From NCBI GenBank assembly GCA_029884335.1, contig JAOUIA010000007.1, positions 1 through 64,000 on the forward strand: a DNA stretch of 64,000 nt, in the 5' to 3' direction. Origin of the DNA: Betaproteobacteria bacterium (GTDB taxonomy: Bacteria; Pseudomonadota; Gammaproteobacteria; Burkholderiales; Casimicrobiaceae). The notes beneath the pieces were generated by a model that worked only from the letters and a program-made list of their open reading frames with translations, did not search any database and had not been told where the DNA came from. Positions 1 to 7,682 of the stretch are shown here, in pieces (within the stretch, counting starts at the first letter, position 1; each line of letters begins with the position of its first letter). The position numbers and the translations under genes were made by a program.

Positions 1-72
1 GTCCCCGCGCCTTCCGCCATCGTCGTCCCCGCGCCTTCCGCCATCGTCGTCCCCGCGCCTTCCTTTATCGTC
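1..72. repeat. 24-bp tandem repeat, about three copies
   Basis: Three head-to-tail copies of a 24-base unit beginning GTCCCCGCGCCTTCC and ending CATCGTC (the third ends TATCGTC). They run into the palindromic repeat that follows, whose first half resembles the unit. The array reaches the left edge of the window, so its full extent is unknown. It looks like local amplification of one arm of the adjacent REP-like element. Confidence 0.75.
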
Positions 73-167
73 GTCCCCGCGAAGGCGGGGACCCAGCGTC
101 TCAACAACTTACCCGTTTGCACGTTATCCTCGAAGACACTGGGTCCCCGCCTTCGCGGGGACGACGA
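70..167. repeat. REP-like inverted repeat pair, family A copy 1
   Basis: Two inverted units, each centred on GTCCCCGCGAAGGCGGGGAC (73-92 and, inverted, 143-162), with flanking CGTC and CCAG bases and about 40 bases between them. Each unit is itself palindromic. The same paired arrangement recurs at 6669-6763 and 16231-16324, always between genes. This copy lies just upstream of the rpfE-like gene. Function unknown; such REP pairs can form hairpins at transcript ends. Confidence 0.85.
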
Positions 168-243
168 CGAACCAGACGCTGGCCCCCCCGACTGCGGTCC
201 TCGTGGGCAGAATCCGCGGGGACAACGATAAAACAACCCACTG

Positions 244-1194
244 ATGCCGCTGGTTCTGTTCGTCCCCGGATTGCTCGACGTCGACGCCGACGCGCTGGCC
301 GCGTGCGCGCCGCTGTCGCGCGTCGCCGCGCGCAGCCGCGGAGAGCGGGCCGACGACGCGGATGCGGCGATGCTGCAGGCGCTGGGCACCGAGGCGGCCG
401 TTGCGCCGCTCGCGGCACTCGGCGCCGGCCTAGACGCCGGCGGCGACTGGATCGCGCGCGCCGATCCGGTGACCACGCTGGTGACGCACGAGGACGTGCG
501 CATCGTCGCGCGCGTCGACGATCTCGCCGACGACGAGGTGCTCGCGCTGCGTGCGCTGCTCGACCGCCACTTCGCCGGCGACGGCCTCGCGTTCGCGGCG
601 CCGCGCCCCGACGCGTGGTTCGTGCGCTCGCGCGTGCCGCACGCCGTCGCGTTCATGCCGCTCGCGGCTGCCATCGGCCGCGCGCTGCGCGAGCGCCTGC
701 CCACCGGCGCCGACGCCGCGCGGTGGCGGCGCTGGTGGACCGAAATCCAGATGCTGCTGCACGGCCAGCCCGTCGCGGCGCGCGAGCGAGCACCCGTCGA
801 TGCGCTGTGGTTCTCCGGCGCGGGCACCCTGCCCCGGCAGCGCATCGCGCCGCTCGACGCCCGCGCCACCGCGGCGCGCGCCGGCGACGTGGCGCGCGGC
901 CTCGCGCTGCTCGCGGGAACGCAGGCTGCGCCGCTGCGCGAATGGTGCCCCGGGAGCGCCGCGACGCAAGTCGTCGTCGTTGATCCGGTCGACGCGGGAT
1001 CGCTGCCATCCTTCGCAGAGACGATGCTCGCGCCGGCGCTCGCCGCGCTCGACCGTGGCGCGTTCGACCGGCTCGTGCTGATCGCCAAAGGGCGCGACGG
1101 CGCCGCGCGCTGGACGATCGGGCGCGCTCGGCTGCTCGACCGCGTGCTCCGTCGTTCCTCCCCGTTCACGGTGCCGCCGCGGGACGCGACGTGA
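244..1194 (+). CDS. RpfE-like conserved protein upstream of recJ
   Basis: A 316-residue cytoplasmic protein starting at ATG 244, the first start after the REP element. It has no signal peptide, membrane segment or catalytic motif that I recognise. I assign it to the RpfE / phosphoglycerate-mutase-related family because that family is known directly upstream of recJ in Xanthomonas and many betaproteobacteria, and the opening MPLVLFVPGLL fits it. Its TGA overlaps the GTG start of recJ (GTGA), so the two are almost certainly cotranscribed and translationally coupled. The biochemical role is unknown. The assignment rests mainly on context. Confidence 0.6.
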   Translation: MPLVLFVPGLLDVDADALAACAPLSRVAARSRGERADDADAAMLQALGTEAAVAPLAALGAGLDAGGDWIARADPVTTLVTHEDVRIVARVDDLADDEVLALRALLDRHFAGDGLAFAAPRPDAWFVRSRVPHAVAFMPLAAAIGRALRERLPTGADAARWRRWWTEIQMLLHGQPVAARERAPVDALWFSGAGTLPRQRIAPLDARATAARAGDVARGLALLAGTQAAPLREWCPGSAATQVVVVDPVDAGSLPSFAETMLAPALAALDRGAFDRLVLIAKGRDGAARWTIGRARLLDRVLRRSSPFTVPPRDAT

Positions 1195-2891
1195 CGATCG
1201 CAATCGAGCGCCGCCCGGTTCCCGCCTACGCGGCTGCGCTCGCCGCCGCGGGCGTCGAGCCCGTGCTCGCGCGGCTCTTCGCGTCGCGCGGCATCGCCGC
1301 GCCGGAGGAGATCGACGACGCCCTCGCGCGCCTGCCCGCGTACGCGTCGATGCGAGGCATCGGCGAAGCCGCCGAGCGCCTGGTGCGCGCGATCGACCGG
1401 CGCGAGCGCATCCTCGTCGTCGCCGACTACGACGCCGACGGCGCCACCGCGTGCGCCGTCGCGCTGCGCGGCCTGCGCGCGATGGGGGCCGTGGCCGACT
1501 TCCTCGTGCCGAACCGCTTCAACGACGGCTACGGCCTGACGCCGGGCATCGTCGCGCAGGTGCGCGAGCGCTCGCCCGCCCTCCTCGTCACTGTCGACAA
1601 CGGCATCACGAGCGTCGAGGGCGTGGCCGCGGCGGCAACGGCCGGGATCGACGTGCTCGTCACCGACCATCACCTTCCGGGCGAGCGGTTGCCCGAGCCG
1701 GCGATCATCGTCAACCCGAACCAGCCCGGATGCGCGTTCCCGTCGAAGCACCTCGCGGGCGTGGGCGTGATGTTCTACGTGCTCGCGGCCACGCGAGCGC
1801 TGCTGCGCGAGCGCGGCGGCAACGCGTCGGCCAACCTCGCGGACCTGCTCGACCTCGTCGCGCTCGGCACGGTCGCCGACGTCGTGCGCCTCGACCACGC
1901 CAATCGCGTGCTGGTCGCGCAGGGACTGAAGCGCCTCCGCGCGGGCCGCGCGCAAGCCGGCGTGGAGGCGCTGTTCCGCGTCGCGGGACGCGACCCGCGC
2001 TCGGCGATCGCCACCGACCTCGGCTTCGTCGCCGGGCCGCGGCTCAACGCGGCGGGCAGGCTCGCCGACATGACCGTCGGCATCCGTTGCCTCGTCACCG
2101 ACGATCCCGCCGAAGCGCTGGCGCTCGCCGCCGAGCTCGACCGCCTCAACCGCGAGCGCCGCTCGGTGGAGGCCGGCATCGTCGTCGAGGCGCAGGCCGA
2201 CCTCGACGAGGCCGCGACGATGGCGCGCGACGACACGTTCACGCTGTGCCTCTACCGGCCGAACTGGCACCAGGGCGTGGTGGGCATCGTCGCTTCGCGC
2301 ATCAAGGACCGCGAGCACCGGCCGGCGATCGTGTTCGCGCCCGCCGGCGACGGCCGGTTGCGCGGCTCGGGGCGCTCGATCGCCGGCTTCCACCTGCGCG
2401 ATGCGCTGGCGCTCGTCGACGCCCGCGAGCCGGGGCTGATCGGCCCGTTCGGCGGCCACGCCGTCGCGGCGGGACTGGCGATCCGCGAAGCCGACTTCGG
2501 CCGCTTCGCGGAGGCCTTCGAGCGGGTCGGGCGCGAGTGGCTGCGGCCCGCCGACCTCGAGCGCGTCATCGAGACCGACGGCGCGCTCGCCCCCGGCGAG
2601 CTCGACGTTTCGCTCGCCGAGCGCCTGCGCGAGCCGGTCTGGGGCCAGGGCTTCGCGCCGCCGGCGTTCGACGACGAGTTCGGCGTGGCCGCATCGCGCA
2701 TCGTGGGCGGCGCCCACACGAAGCTCCTGCTGGAGCGCGGCGGCGAGCGTTTCGACGCCATCCTGTTCCGCTCGACGGCGCCGCTTCCCGGCCGGATCCG
2801 CGCCGTTTTCCGCCCCGAGGTCGACACGTTCCGCGGCTCCCCCGCGCTGCAACTCGTGCTCACGCACTGGGAACCTGCAGGGTCCGCATAG
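1191..2891 (+). CDS. recJ: Single-stranded-DNA-specific exonuclease RecJ
   Basis: RecJ degrades single-stranded DNA 5' to 3' in RecF-pathway recombination, mismatch repair and base-excision repair. The 566-residue product has the usual family length. DHH-superfamily metal-binding motifs are visible: DYDADG at residues 79-84 and VTDHH ending at 161, with a DHHA1-type region containing GSGRSI and GPFGGHAVAAG further on. The GTG start at 1191 overlaps the stop of the upstream gene, implying translational coupling. It ends at 2891, followed by a short intergenic region with a new promoter for the SDR gene. Confidence 0.97.
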   Translation: MTIAIERRPVPAYAAALAAAGVEPVLARLFASRGIAAPEEIDDALARLPAYASMRGIGEAAERLVRAIDRRERILVVADYDADGATACAVALRGLRAMGAVADFLVPNRFNDGYGLTPGIVAQVRERSPALLVTVDNGITSVEGVAAAATAGIDVLVTDHHLPGERLPEPAIIVNPNQPGCAFPSKHLAGVGVMFYVLAATRALLRERGGNASANLADLLDLVALGTVADVVRLDHANRVLVAQGLKRLRAGRAQAGVEALFRVAGRDPRSAIATDLGFVAGPRLNAAGRLADMTVGIRCLVTDDPAEALALAAELDRLNRERRSVEAGIVVEAQADLDEAATMARDDTFTLCLYRPNWHQGVVGIVASRIKDREHRPAIVFAPAGDGRLRGSGRSIAGFHLRDALALVDAREPGLIGPFGGHAVAAGLAIREADFGRFAEAFERVGREWLRPADLERVIETDGALAPGELDVSLAERLREPVWGQGFAPPAFDDEFGVAASRIVGGAHTKLLLERGGERFDAILFRSTAPLPGRIRAVFRPEVDTFRGSPALQLVLTHWEPAGSA

Positions 2892-2961
2892 GCAGCCGCA
2901 AGCTATTGATTTTCCTATGGCCAATCGCGCAACACGGGTTGGCCGAGCGCCAGAAAATCAC

Positions 2962-2990
2962 TTGTGCATCGCACAAATTCCCGCTAGATT
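2962..2990 (+). promoter_or_regulatory. Candidate promoter with palindromic operator upstream of SDR gene
   Basis: A perfect palindrome TTGTGC-ATC-GCACAA occupies 2962-2976. Its left half TTGTGC can serve as a -35 box, spaced 17 bases from TAGATT (2985-2990) as -10, so a protein bound to the palindrome would cover the -35. The core TTGTGC-N3-GCA also occurs in the repeats around the phaP promoter near 13.95 and 14.0 kb, so PhaR is a candidate binder. That link is inference. Confidence 0.4.
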
Positions 2991-3066
2991 ACATCGGTTT
3001 AGCTTCGACGCCCGGCGCGGGCGCCGCAGCAGTGCCCGAGCGCCGCAGCGAGGAAAGGGAAAACAC

Positions 3067-3810
3067 GTGCGACGACTTATCGACAAGGTGGCCATCATCA
3101 CGGGGGCGGGTTCCGGGATCGGCGAGGCCACGGCGTTCAAGTTCGCCCGGGAGGGCGCCAAGGTGGCGGTGTGCGACATCAAGCTCGACACGGCCGAGCG
3201 GGTGGCGACCGAGATCCGCGACGGCGGCGGCACGGCGATGGCTTTCGAGATCGACGTCACGAACAAGGCGAGCATCGCCCGGATGGTCGAGGGCGTGATG
3301 GCCGCGTGGGGCCGCATCGACACGCTGGTCAACAACGCCGGCATCGTGCAGGACGCGCAGTTCAAGAAGATGACCGACGAGCAGTTCGATCGCGTCATCG
3401 ACGTGAACCTGAAGGGCGTCTACAACTGCACGAAGGCGGTCGTCGAGGTGATGCTGGACCAGAACTCCGGCTGCATCCTGAACGCGTCGTCGATCGTCGG
3501 CATCCACGGCAACTTCGGCCAGACGAACTACGCGGCCACGAAGTTCGGCGTGATCGGCATGGTCAAGACCTGGGCGCGCGAACTCGGCCGCAAGGGCATC
3601 CGCGCCAACGCGATCTGCCCGGGCTTCGTCGAGACGCCGATCCTGCGCACGATGCCGGAGAAGGTGGTCAAGATGATCGAGGACCGCGTGCCGCTCGGCC
3701 GGCTCGCGAAGCCGGAGGAGATCGCGAACACCTACGCGTGGCTCGCCTCCGACGAGGCCTCGTACATCAACGGCGCCGTCATCGAGGTCTCCGGGGGCGT
3801 GACGATCTGA
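3067..3810 (+). CDS. Short-chain dehydrogenase/reductase, FabG/PhaB-like
   Basis: Classical SDR of 247 residues, probably an NAD(P)H-dependent 3-oxoacyl (ACP or CoA) reductase. It shows the cofactor motif TGAGSGIG near residue 13, NNAG near 90, the catalytic serine in NASSIVG, YAATK as the catalytic Tyr-Lys pair, and a PG motif after it. GTG 3067 is chosen because AGGAAAGGG lies just upstream and the length then matches the family. An in-frame ATG at 2917 would place the promoter inside the gene. It stands alone, with its own promoter after recJ. The substrate cannot be read from sequence; a link to PHA or beta-oxidation is suggested only by the operator-like palindrome. Confidence 0.88.
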   Translation: MRRLIDKVAIITGAGSGIGEATAFKFAREGAKVAVCDIKLDTAERVATEIRDGGGTAMAFEIDVTNKASIARMVEGVMAAWGRIDTLVNNAGIVQDAQFKKMTDEQFDRVIDVNLKGVYNCTKAVVEVMLDQNSGCILNASSIVGIHGNFGQTNYAATKFGVIGMVKTWARELGRKGIRANAICPGFVETPILRTMPEKVVKMIEDRVPLGRLAKPEEIANTYAWLASDEASYINGAVIEVSGGVTI

Positions 3811-3913
3811 GGCGGGGGGCAAGGCCCCGGGCGCGGCGCTCGGCCGTTCGTCTGCTTTGCCGCCGCCGGCCTCGCGGCGTACCATTCGTCCCGGTCGCAA
3901 TCGCCGGGATTCC

Positions 3914-4504
3914 ATGACTCGCCTTCTCGCCCTCCGCATCGCCCTGCCGCTCGCGTGGCTCGCTCTGGCCGCGCCCGCGGCGGCGCAGTCCTATCTGGCC
4001 AGGCCGCAGGCAATCGGCGGCAACCCGGGCCCCGCCCACAACTACGTCTGCCCGGGCGTCGACGCGAGCGGCACCGCGCTCGACTGCTTCCTCGACGCGG
4101 TGCGCCACCTCTACACGATGTGCCGGCACGTGAAGAGCATCGAGATCATCGAGCACGGCTACGAGGCCTCCGAACAGGGCACCAACAGCGCGAAGAGCGA
4201 GTACTGCGTCGACAAGCAGAAGCTCAACATCGCGCGGCCCTACCAGGCGGCGCTGCGCGAGGCGACGGTGTCGCGGCAGGCCGTCGACGCGCTGCGGTCG
4301 CTTCACGAGCACTGGCTCGCTTCGCTCGCGGCGCTCAAGTGGCGCAGCCCCGAGTCCGACGACGCGTACAAGGCGCGCACCGGCGCCGTCGCCGGCGAGT
4401 TCGAGCAGCGCGCCGCGGGCATCCGCTCGATGGTCACGGTCGTGCGGGAGCGCACGGCCGCGCAGCCGGCCGCCCCTCCGCGCGACAGGAAGGCCCTGCG
4501 CTGA
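3914..4504 (+). CDS. Secreted hypothetical protein
   Basis: A 196-residue protein of unknown function. The first about 26 residues form a clear Sec signal peptide (MTRLLALRIALPLAWLALAA, then PAAAQS). The mature part carries four cysteines (in YVCPG, DCFLD, MCRH and EYCVD) that could pair in the periplasm, and a proline-rich C-terminus. ATG 3914 places the signal peptide at the N-terminus; an upstream in-frame ATG at 3857 would bury it. Its TGA overlaps the probable CTG start of the helicase gene (CTGA), so the two may be coupled although no functional link is evident. Confidence 0.7.
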   Translation: MTRLLALRIALPLAWLALAAPAAAQSYLARPQAIGGNPGPAHNYVCPGVDASGTALDCFLDAVRHLYTMCRHVKSIEIIEHGYEASEQGTNSAKSEYCVDKQKLNIARPYQAALREATVSRQAVDALRSLHEHWLASLAALKWRSPESDDAYKARTGAVAGEFEQRAAGIRSMVTVVRERTAAQPAAPPRDRKALR

Positions 4505-6618
4505 CCGCTTCGCCGACCGCCGCGGCCGCCGACGCGGCCGGCGCGAGCGCCTCCGATCGGGAACTCGCCGCCGTCTTCGGCGACGGCGGCGCGCTCGCCC
4601 GGGCGCTCCCCGGATTCCGCTTCCGCGCGCAGCAGTTGGCGATGGCGCAGGCGGTCGCCGATGCCATCCGCGGCCACGGCCGGCTCGTCGCGGAGGCCGG
4701 CACCGGCACCGGCAAGACGTTCGCCTACCTCGTTCCCGCGCTGCTCGACGGCGGCAAGGTCATCGTGTCGACGGGCACGAAGACGCTGCAGGACCAGCTC
4801 TTCGAGCGCGACGTGCCGCTGCTGCGCGACGCGCTGAAGGTCCCCGCGACGATCGCGCTGCTCAAGGGCCGCGCGAACTACGTCTGCCTGCACCACCTCG
4901 AGCGCGCCTCGCACGAGGACAGGCTGCCGTCGCGCGACGACTTCCGCCACCTGAAGAAGATCGTCGCCTTCGCGCACGCCTCCGACCGCGGCGACCGCGC
5001 GCAGCTCGGCGCGGTGCCCGAGAACGCGACGATCTGGCCGCTGGTGACGTCGACGCGCGACAACTGCCTCGGCAGCCAGTGCGGCCACTTCCGCGACTGC
5101 TTCGTGATGAAGGCGCGCAAGGAGGCGATGGAGGCCGACGTGGTGATCGTCAACCACCACCTGTTCTTCGCCGACGTCATGCTGCGGGACGAGGGGCTGG
5201 CCGAGCTGCTGCCGTCGTGCAACACGGTGATCCTCGACGAGGCGCACCAGCTGCCGGACACCGCCACGCTGTTCTTCGGCGAGCAGGTCGCCGCAGGCCA
5301 GCTCGCCGACCTCGCGCGCGATGCCGAGGTGATGGCGCGCACCGAACTGCGCGACGTGCCCGAGCTGCCGGACGCCGCGGCCGGCCTGCAGCCGGCGATC
5401 CGCAAGCTGCGGCTCGCCGCGGGCGAGCTGCCGGGCAAGCACCCGCGCGACGCGATCCTCGCGCGCGAGGGCTTCGCGGCCGCGCTCGACGCGCTGACCG
5501 CCGCACTCGACCGCCTCGCGACCGAGCTGGGGCTCTTCGCGCAGCGCGGCGAGGAGATCGCCAACCTCGCCGCGCGCGCCGACGAGCTCGCCGGCGCGCT
5601 CGCGCGCTGGCGAGGGACGGACGCTCGATTCGACGGCGACGCCGCATCGAAATTGGGGCCAGACTCGCATTTCGCCGGGGACCCGGCCGCGGCCGGTGGC
5701 GATGGTGACAGGCGAAATGCGAACCCGGCCCCGGGAAACGACGGCCAGACTCCAGTTTCCGGCGAGTGGATCAGGTGGATCGACGTGACGCCGCACGGCT
5801 GGCTGCTGCAGGCCTCGCCGCTATCCGTCGCTCCGCTGTTCCGCCGCCAGATCGACGCGACGGCGCGCGCGTGGATCTTCACGTCGGCCACGCTGGCCGT
5901 GGCGGGCGACTTCTCGCACTACACGTCGTCGCTGGGCCTCGACGACGCGCAGACGGGCTGCTGGGACAGCCCGTTCGACTACCCGCACCAGGCGCTGCTG
6001 TGCGTGCCGAAGGGCCTGCCCGAGCCGAACCAGCCCGCGCACACGGACGCGGTCGTCGACGTCGCGCTGCCGGTGATCGAGGCCGCCGGCGGCAAGGCCT
6101 TTCTCCTCTTCACCACGCTGCGCGCGCTCGCCCGCGCGCGCGAGCGGATCGAGCAGGCGCTGCGCGAACGCGGCCTCGACTACCCGCTGCTCGTGCAGGG
6201 CGAGGCGTCGAAGACCGAGTTGCTGGAGCGCTTCCGCGAGCTCGGCAACGCGGTGCTGCTCGGCAGCGCGAGCTTCTGGGAAGGCGTCGACGTGCCCGGC
6301 CCCGCGCTGTCGCTCGTCGTCATCGACAAGCTGCCGTTCGCGCCGCCCGACGATCCGCTGATGGCCGCGCGGCTCGCGAAGCTCAAGGCGGACGGCGGCA
6401 ACCCGTTCCGCGACTACCAGCTGCCGCAGGCCGCGATCGCGCTCAAGCAGGGCGCCGGTCGCCTGATCCGCACCGAGACCGACCGCGGCGTGCTGATGAT
6501 CTGCGACGCGCGCCTCGCGGAGAAGCCCTACGGGAAGACGCTGTGGCGCGCGCTGCCGCCGATGGCGCGCACGCGCGAGGTGGGGGAGGCGGCGGCGTTC
6601 TTCGCCAGCCCGGGGTGA
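4501..6618 (+). CDS. dinG: ATP-dependent helicase, DinG/YoaA family (XPD-like), probable CTG start
   Basis: Superfamily 2 iron-sulfur helicase of about 705 residues that unwinds DNA with 5'-3' polarity in repair. Walker A AEAGTGTGKT lies at residues 64-73 and the DEAH box at 246-249. Four cysteines between them (about 129, 189, 194, 200; NCLGSQC and FRDC) match the 4Fe-4S domain. The C-terminal motif with GAGRLIR is present. No ATG, GTG or TTG exists between the preceding stop and residue 46, where the Q-motif PGFRFRAQQ would already be lost, so CTG 4501, overlapping the upstream TGA, is the best start. Residues about 380-420 (5649-5760) are a low-complexity insertion encoded by a palindromic repeat. 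A single in-frame ORF argues that the gene is functional. Confidence 0.9.
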   Translation: MTASPTAAAADAAGASASDRELAAVFGDGGALARALPGFRFRAQQLAMAQAVADAIRGHGRLVAEAGTGTGKTFAYLVPALLDGGKVIVSTGTKTLQDQLFERDVPLLRDALKVPATIALLKGRANYVCLHHLERASHEDRLPSRDDFRHLKKIVAFAHASDRGDRAQLGAVPENATIWPLVTSTRDNCLGSQCGHFRDCFVMKARKEAMEADVVIVNHHLFFADVMLRDEGLAELLPSCNTVILDEAHQLPDTATLFFGEQVAAGQLADLARDAEVMARTELRDVPELPDAAAGLQPAIRKLRLAAGELPGKHPRDAILAREGFAAALDALTAALDRLATELGLFAQRGEEIANLAARADELAGALARWRGTDARFDGDAASKLGPDSHFAGDPAAAGGDGDRRNANPAPGNDGQTPVSGEWIRWIDVTPHGWLLQASPLSVAPLFRRQIDATARAWIFTSATLAVAGDFSHYTSSLGLDDAQTGCWDSPFDYPHQALLCVPKGLPEPNQPAHTDAVVDVALPVIEAAGGKAFLLFTTLRALARARERIEQALRERGLDYPLLVQGEASKTELLERFRELGNAVLLGSASFWEGVDVPGPALSLVVIDKLPFAPPDDPLMAARLAKLKADGGNPFRDYQLPQAAIALKQGAGRLIRTETDRGVLMICDARLAEKPYGKTLWRALPPMARTREVGEAAAFFASPG
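5649..5760. repeat. Palindromic repeat family B inside the helicase gene
   Basis: An inverted repeat: GCCAGACTCGCATTTCGCC near 5659 against GGCGAAATGCGA near 5711, followed by a second GGCCAGACTC near 5742. The same GGGTCAGACTC / GAGTCTGACCC theme occurs at 6801-6842, 10277-10341 and 62677-62775. Here it is in frame and adds about 40 residues rich in D, G, P and A to the helicase, presumably as a loop. Confidence 0.7.
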
Positions 6619-6668
6619 AGTTTCAGGACGTTGCTCCCGTCTTTCAGGACCCGTCCGCATGAGTGAAT

Positions 6669-6763
6669 CGTCGTCCCCGCGCAGGCGGGGACCCAGCGTC
6701 TTGTACGCTCAAAGGTCGCGCTGGACGGACGTCACTGGGTCCCCGCCTTCGCGGGGACGACGG
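6669..6763. repeat. REP-like inverted repeat pair, family A copy 2
   Basis: Two facing units with GTCCCCGCGCAGGCGGGGAC and its inverse GTCCCCGCCTTCGCGGGGAC, about 35 bases apart. They lie in the convergent gap between the helicase (plus strand) and bamD (minus strand), a typical REP position where hairpins may stabilise both transcript ends. Confidence 0.85.
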
Positions 6764-6800
6764 ATGATCTTGGCTCGTGCTCAGGCGGACCAGCGTCCTG

Positions 6801-6842
6801 ACAATCGACTGTCAGGAAATGCGACTCTGACCCTCGTTTCCT
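6801..6842. repeat. Palindromic repeat family B, copy at the bamD stop codon
   Basis: Contains GCGACTCTGACCCTCGTTTC running to the complement of the bamD TAG codon, plus a small hairpin CTGACA-atcgac-TGTCAG just before it. On the minus strand this sits immediately downstream of bamD and may form its transcript end. Confidence 0.55.
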
Positions 6843-7659
6843 ACCAGAACTTCCACCACGGCTTCTCCGCCGCCGCCGCGAGGTACTTGCTCTCCGGGAA
6901 CGTGCCCCTGAGCACGCGCCGCGAGTCCTCGGCCAGCTTCTCGAGGCCGAGCTTCTCGTAGCTGCGCACCAGGACGTCGAGCGCGTCCTCGTTGCTCGGC
7001 GTGCGGGGGTAGTTGACGAGCGAGGACTGCGCGCGGTTCGCCGCCGCGAGGTAGGCGCCGCGGTTGAAGTAGTAGCGCGCCACGTGCACCTCGGACATGC
7101 CGAGCGCGTTGCTGAGGTAGCGCATGCGCTGCTTCGCATCCTCGGCGTAGCGGCTGTCGGGGAACTTCTGCGCGAGGTCGCGGAACGCGTTGAAGGACTC
7201 CTTCATCGCCTTCGGGTCGCGCTCGGCGAGGTCGAGCTCGTAGACGTAGCCCAGCAGCCCCTGGTCCTCGCGGAAGTGCACGAGGCCCTTGAGGTAGTAC
7301 GCGTAGTCGACGTTCGCGTGGTTCGGGTACGTGCGGATGAAGCGGTCGGCCGCCGCAATCGCCGCCGCCGTCTCGCCGGCCCGGTAGCTCGAGTAGGCCC
7401 CTTCGAGCATCGCCTGCTGCGCGAAGCGGCCGTACGGGAAGCGCGACTCCAGCGACTCGAAGAGCTTGTTCGCCCGCGTATAATTTCCAGCGACCATCTC
7501 GTCGTGCGCGGCGGCGTACAGCCGCTCCGCCGACCATCCCGCGGTGTCGTCCTTCACCTCGGGCAGCAGATTGCAGCCGGCCAGCGCCACAGCGAGGAAC
7601 AGCGCGGCCAGCCGGACCAGCACGGCACGCAGCGGTGCGCCCATCGACATTGGCTTCAT
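6841..7659 (-). CDS. bamD: Outer membrane protein assembly factor BamD (ComL)
   Basis: Lipoprotein subunit of the BAM complex, which folds beta-barrel proteins into the outer membrane. The signal peptide ends in the lipobox ALAGC with Cys about 29. The mature part is built of TPR-like helices (GNYTRANKLFESLESRFPYG and later repeats), with the family's RFP, YPNH and DSRYAEDA stretches. The length of 272 residues is normal. ATG 7659 is preferred because GGAA precedes it; ATG 7677 and 7650 are alternatives. It diverges from rluD-pgeF, an arrangement common in proteobacteria. A TATAAT at 7693-7698 (minus strand) can drive it. Confidence 0.96.
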   Translation of the reverse strand: MKPMSMGAPLRAVLVRLAALFLAVALAGCNLLPEVKDDTAGWSAERLYAAAHDEMVAGNYTRANKLFESLESRFPYGRFAQQAMLEGAYSSYRAGETAAAIAAADRFIRTYPNHANVDYAYYLKGLVHFREDQGLLGYVYELDLAERDPKAMKESFNAFRDLAQKFPDSRYAEDAKQRMRYLSNALGMSEVHVARYYFNRGAYLAAANRAQSSLVNYPRTPSNEDALDVLVRSYEKLGLEKLAEDSRRVLRGTFPESKYLAAAAEKPWWKFW

Positions 7660-7682
7660 GGCGGTTCCAGCGGACATCCGGG

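Noticed and set aside
1-167. Possible CRISPR array at the left edge
   Set aside because: The 24-base units are contiguous with no spacers, and the palindromic part is a REP pair also found twice elsewhere; no cas genes are present.
4303-5796. 497-codon minus-strand frame
   Set aside because: Antisense of the helicase gene with no recognisable domain or start signal.
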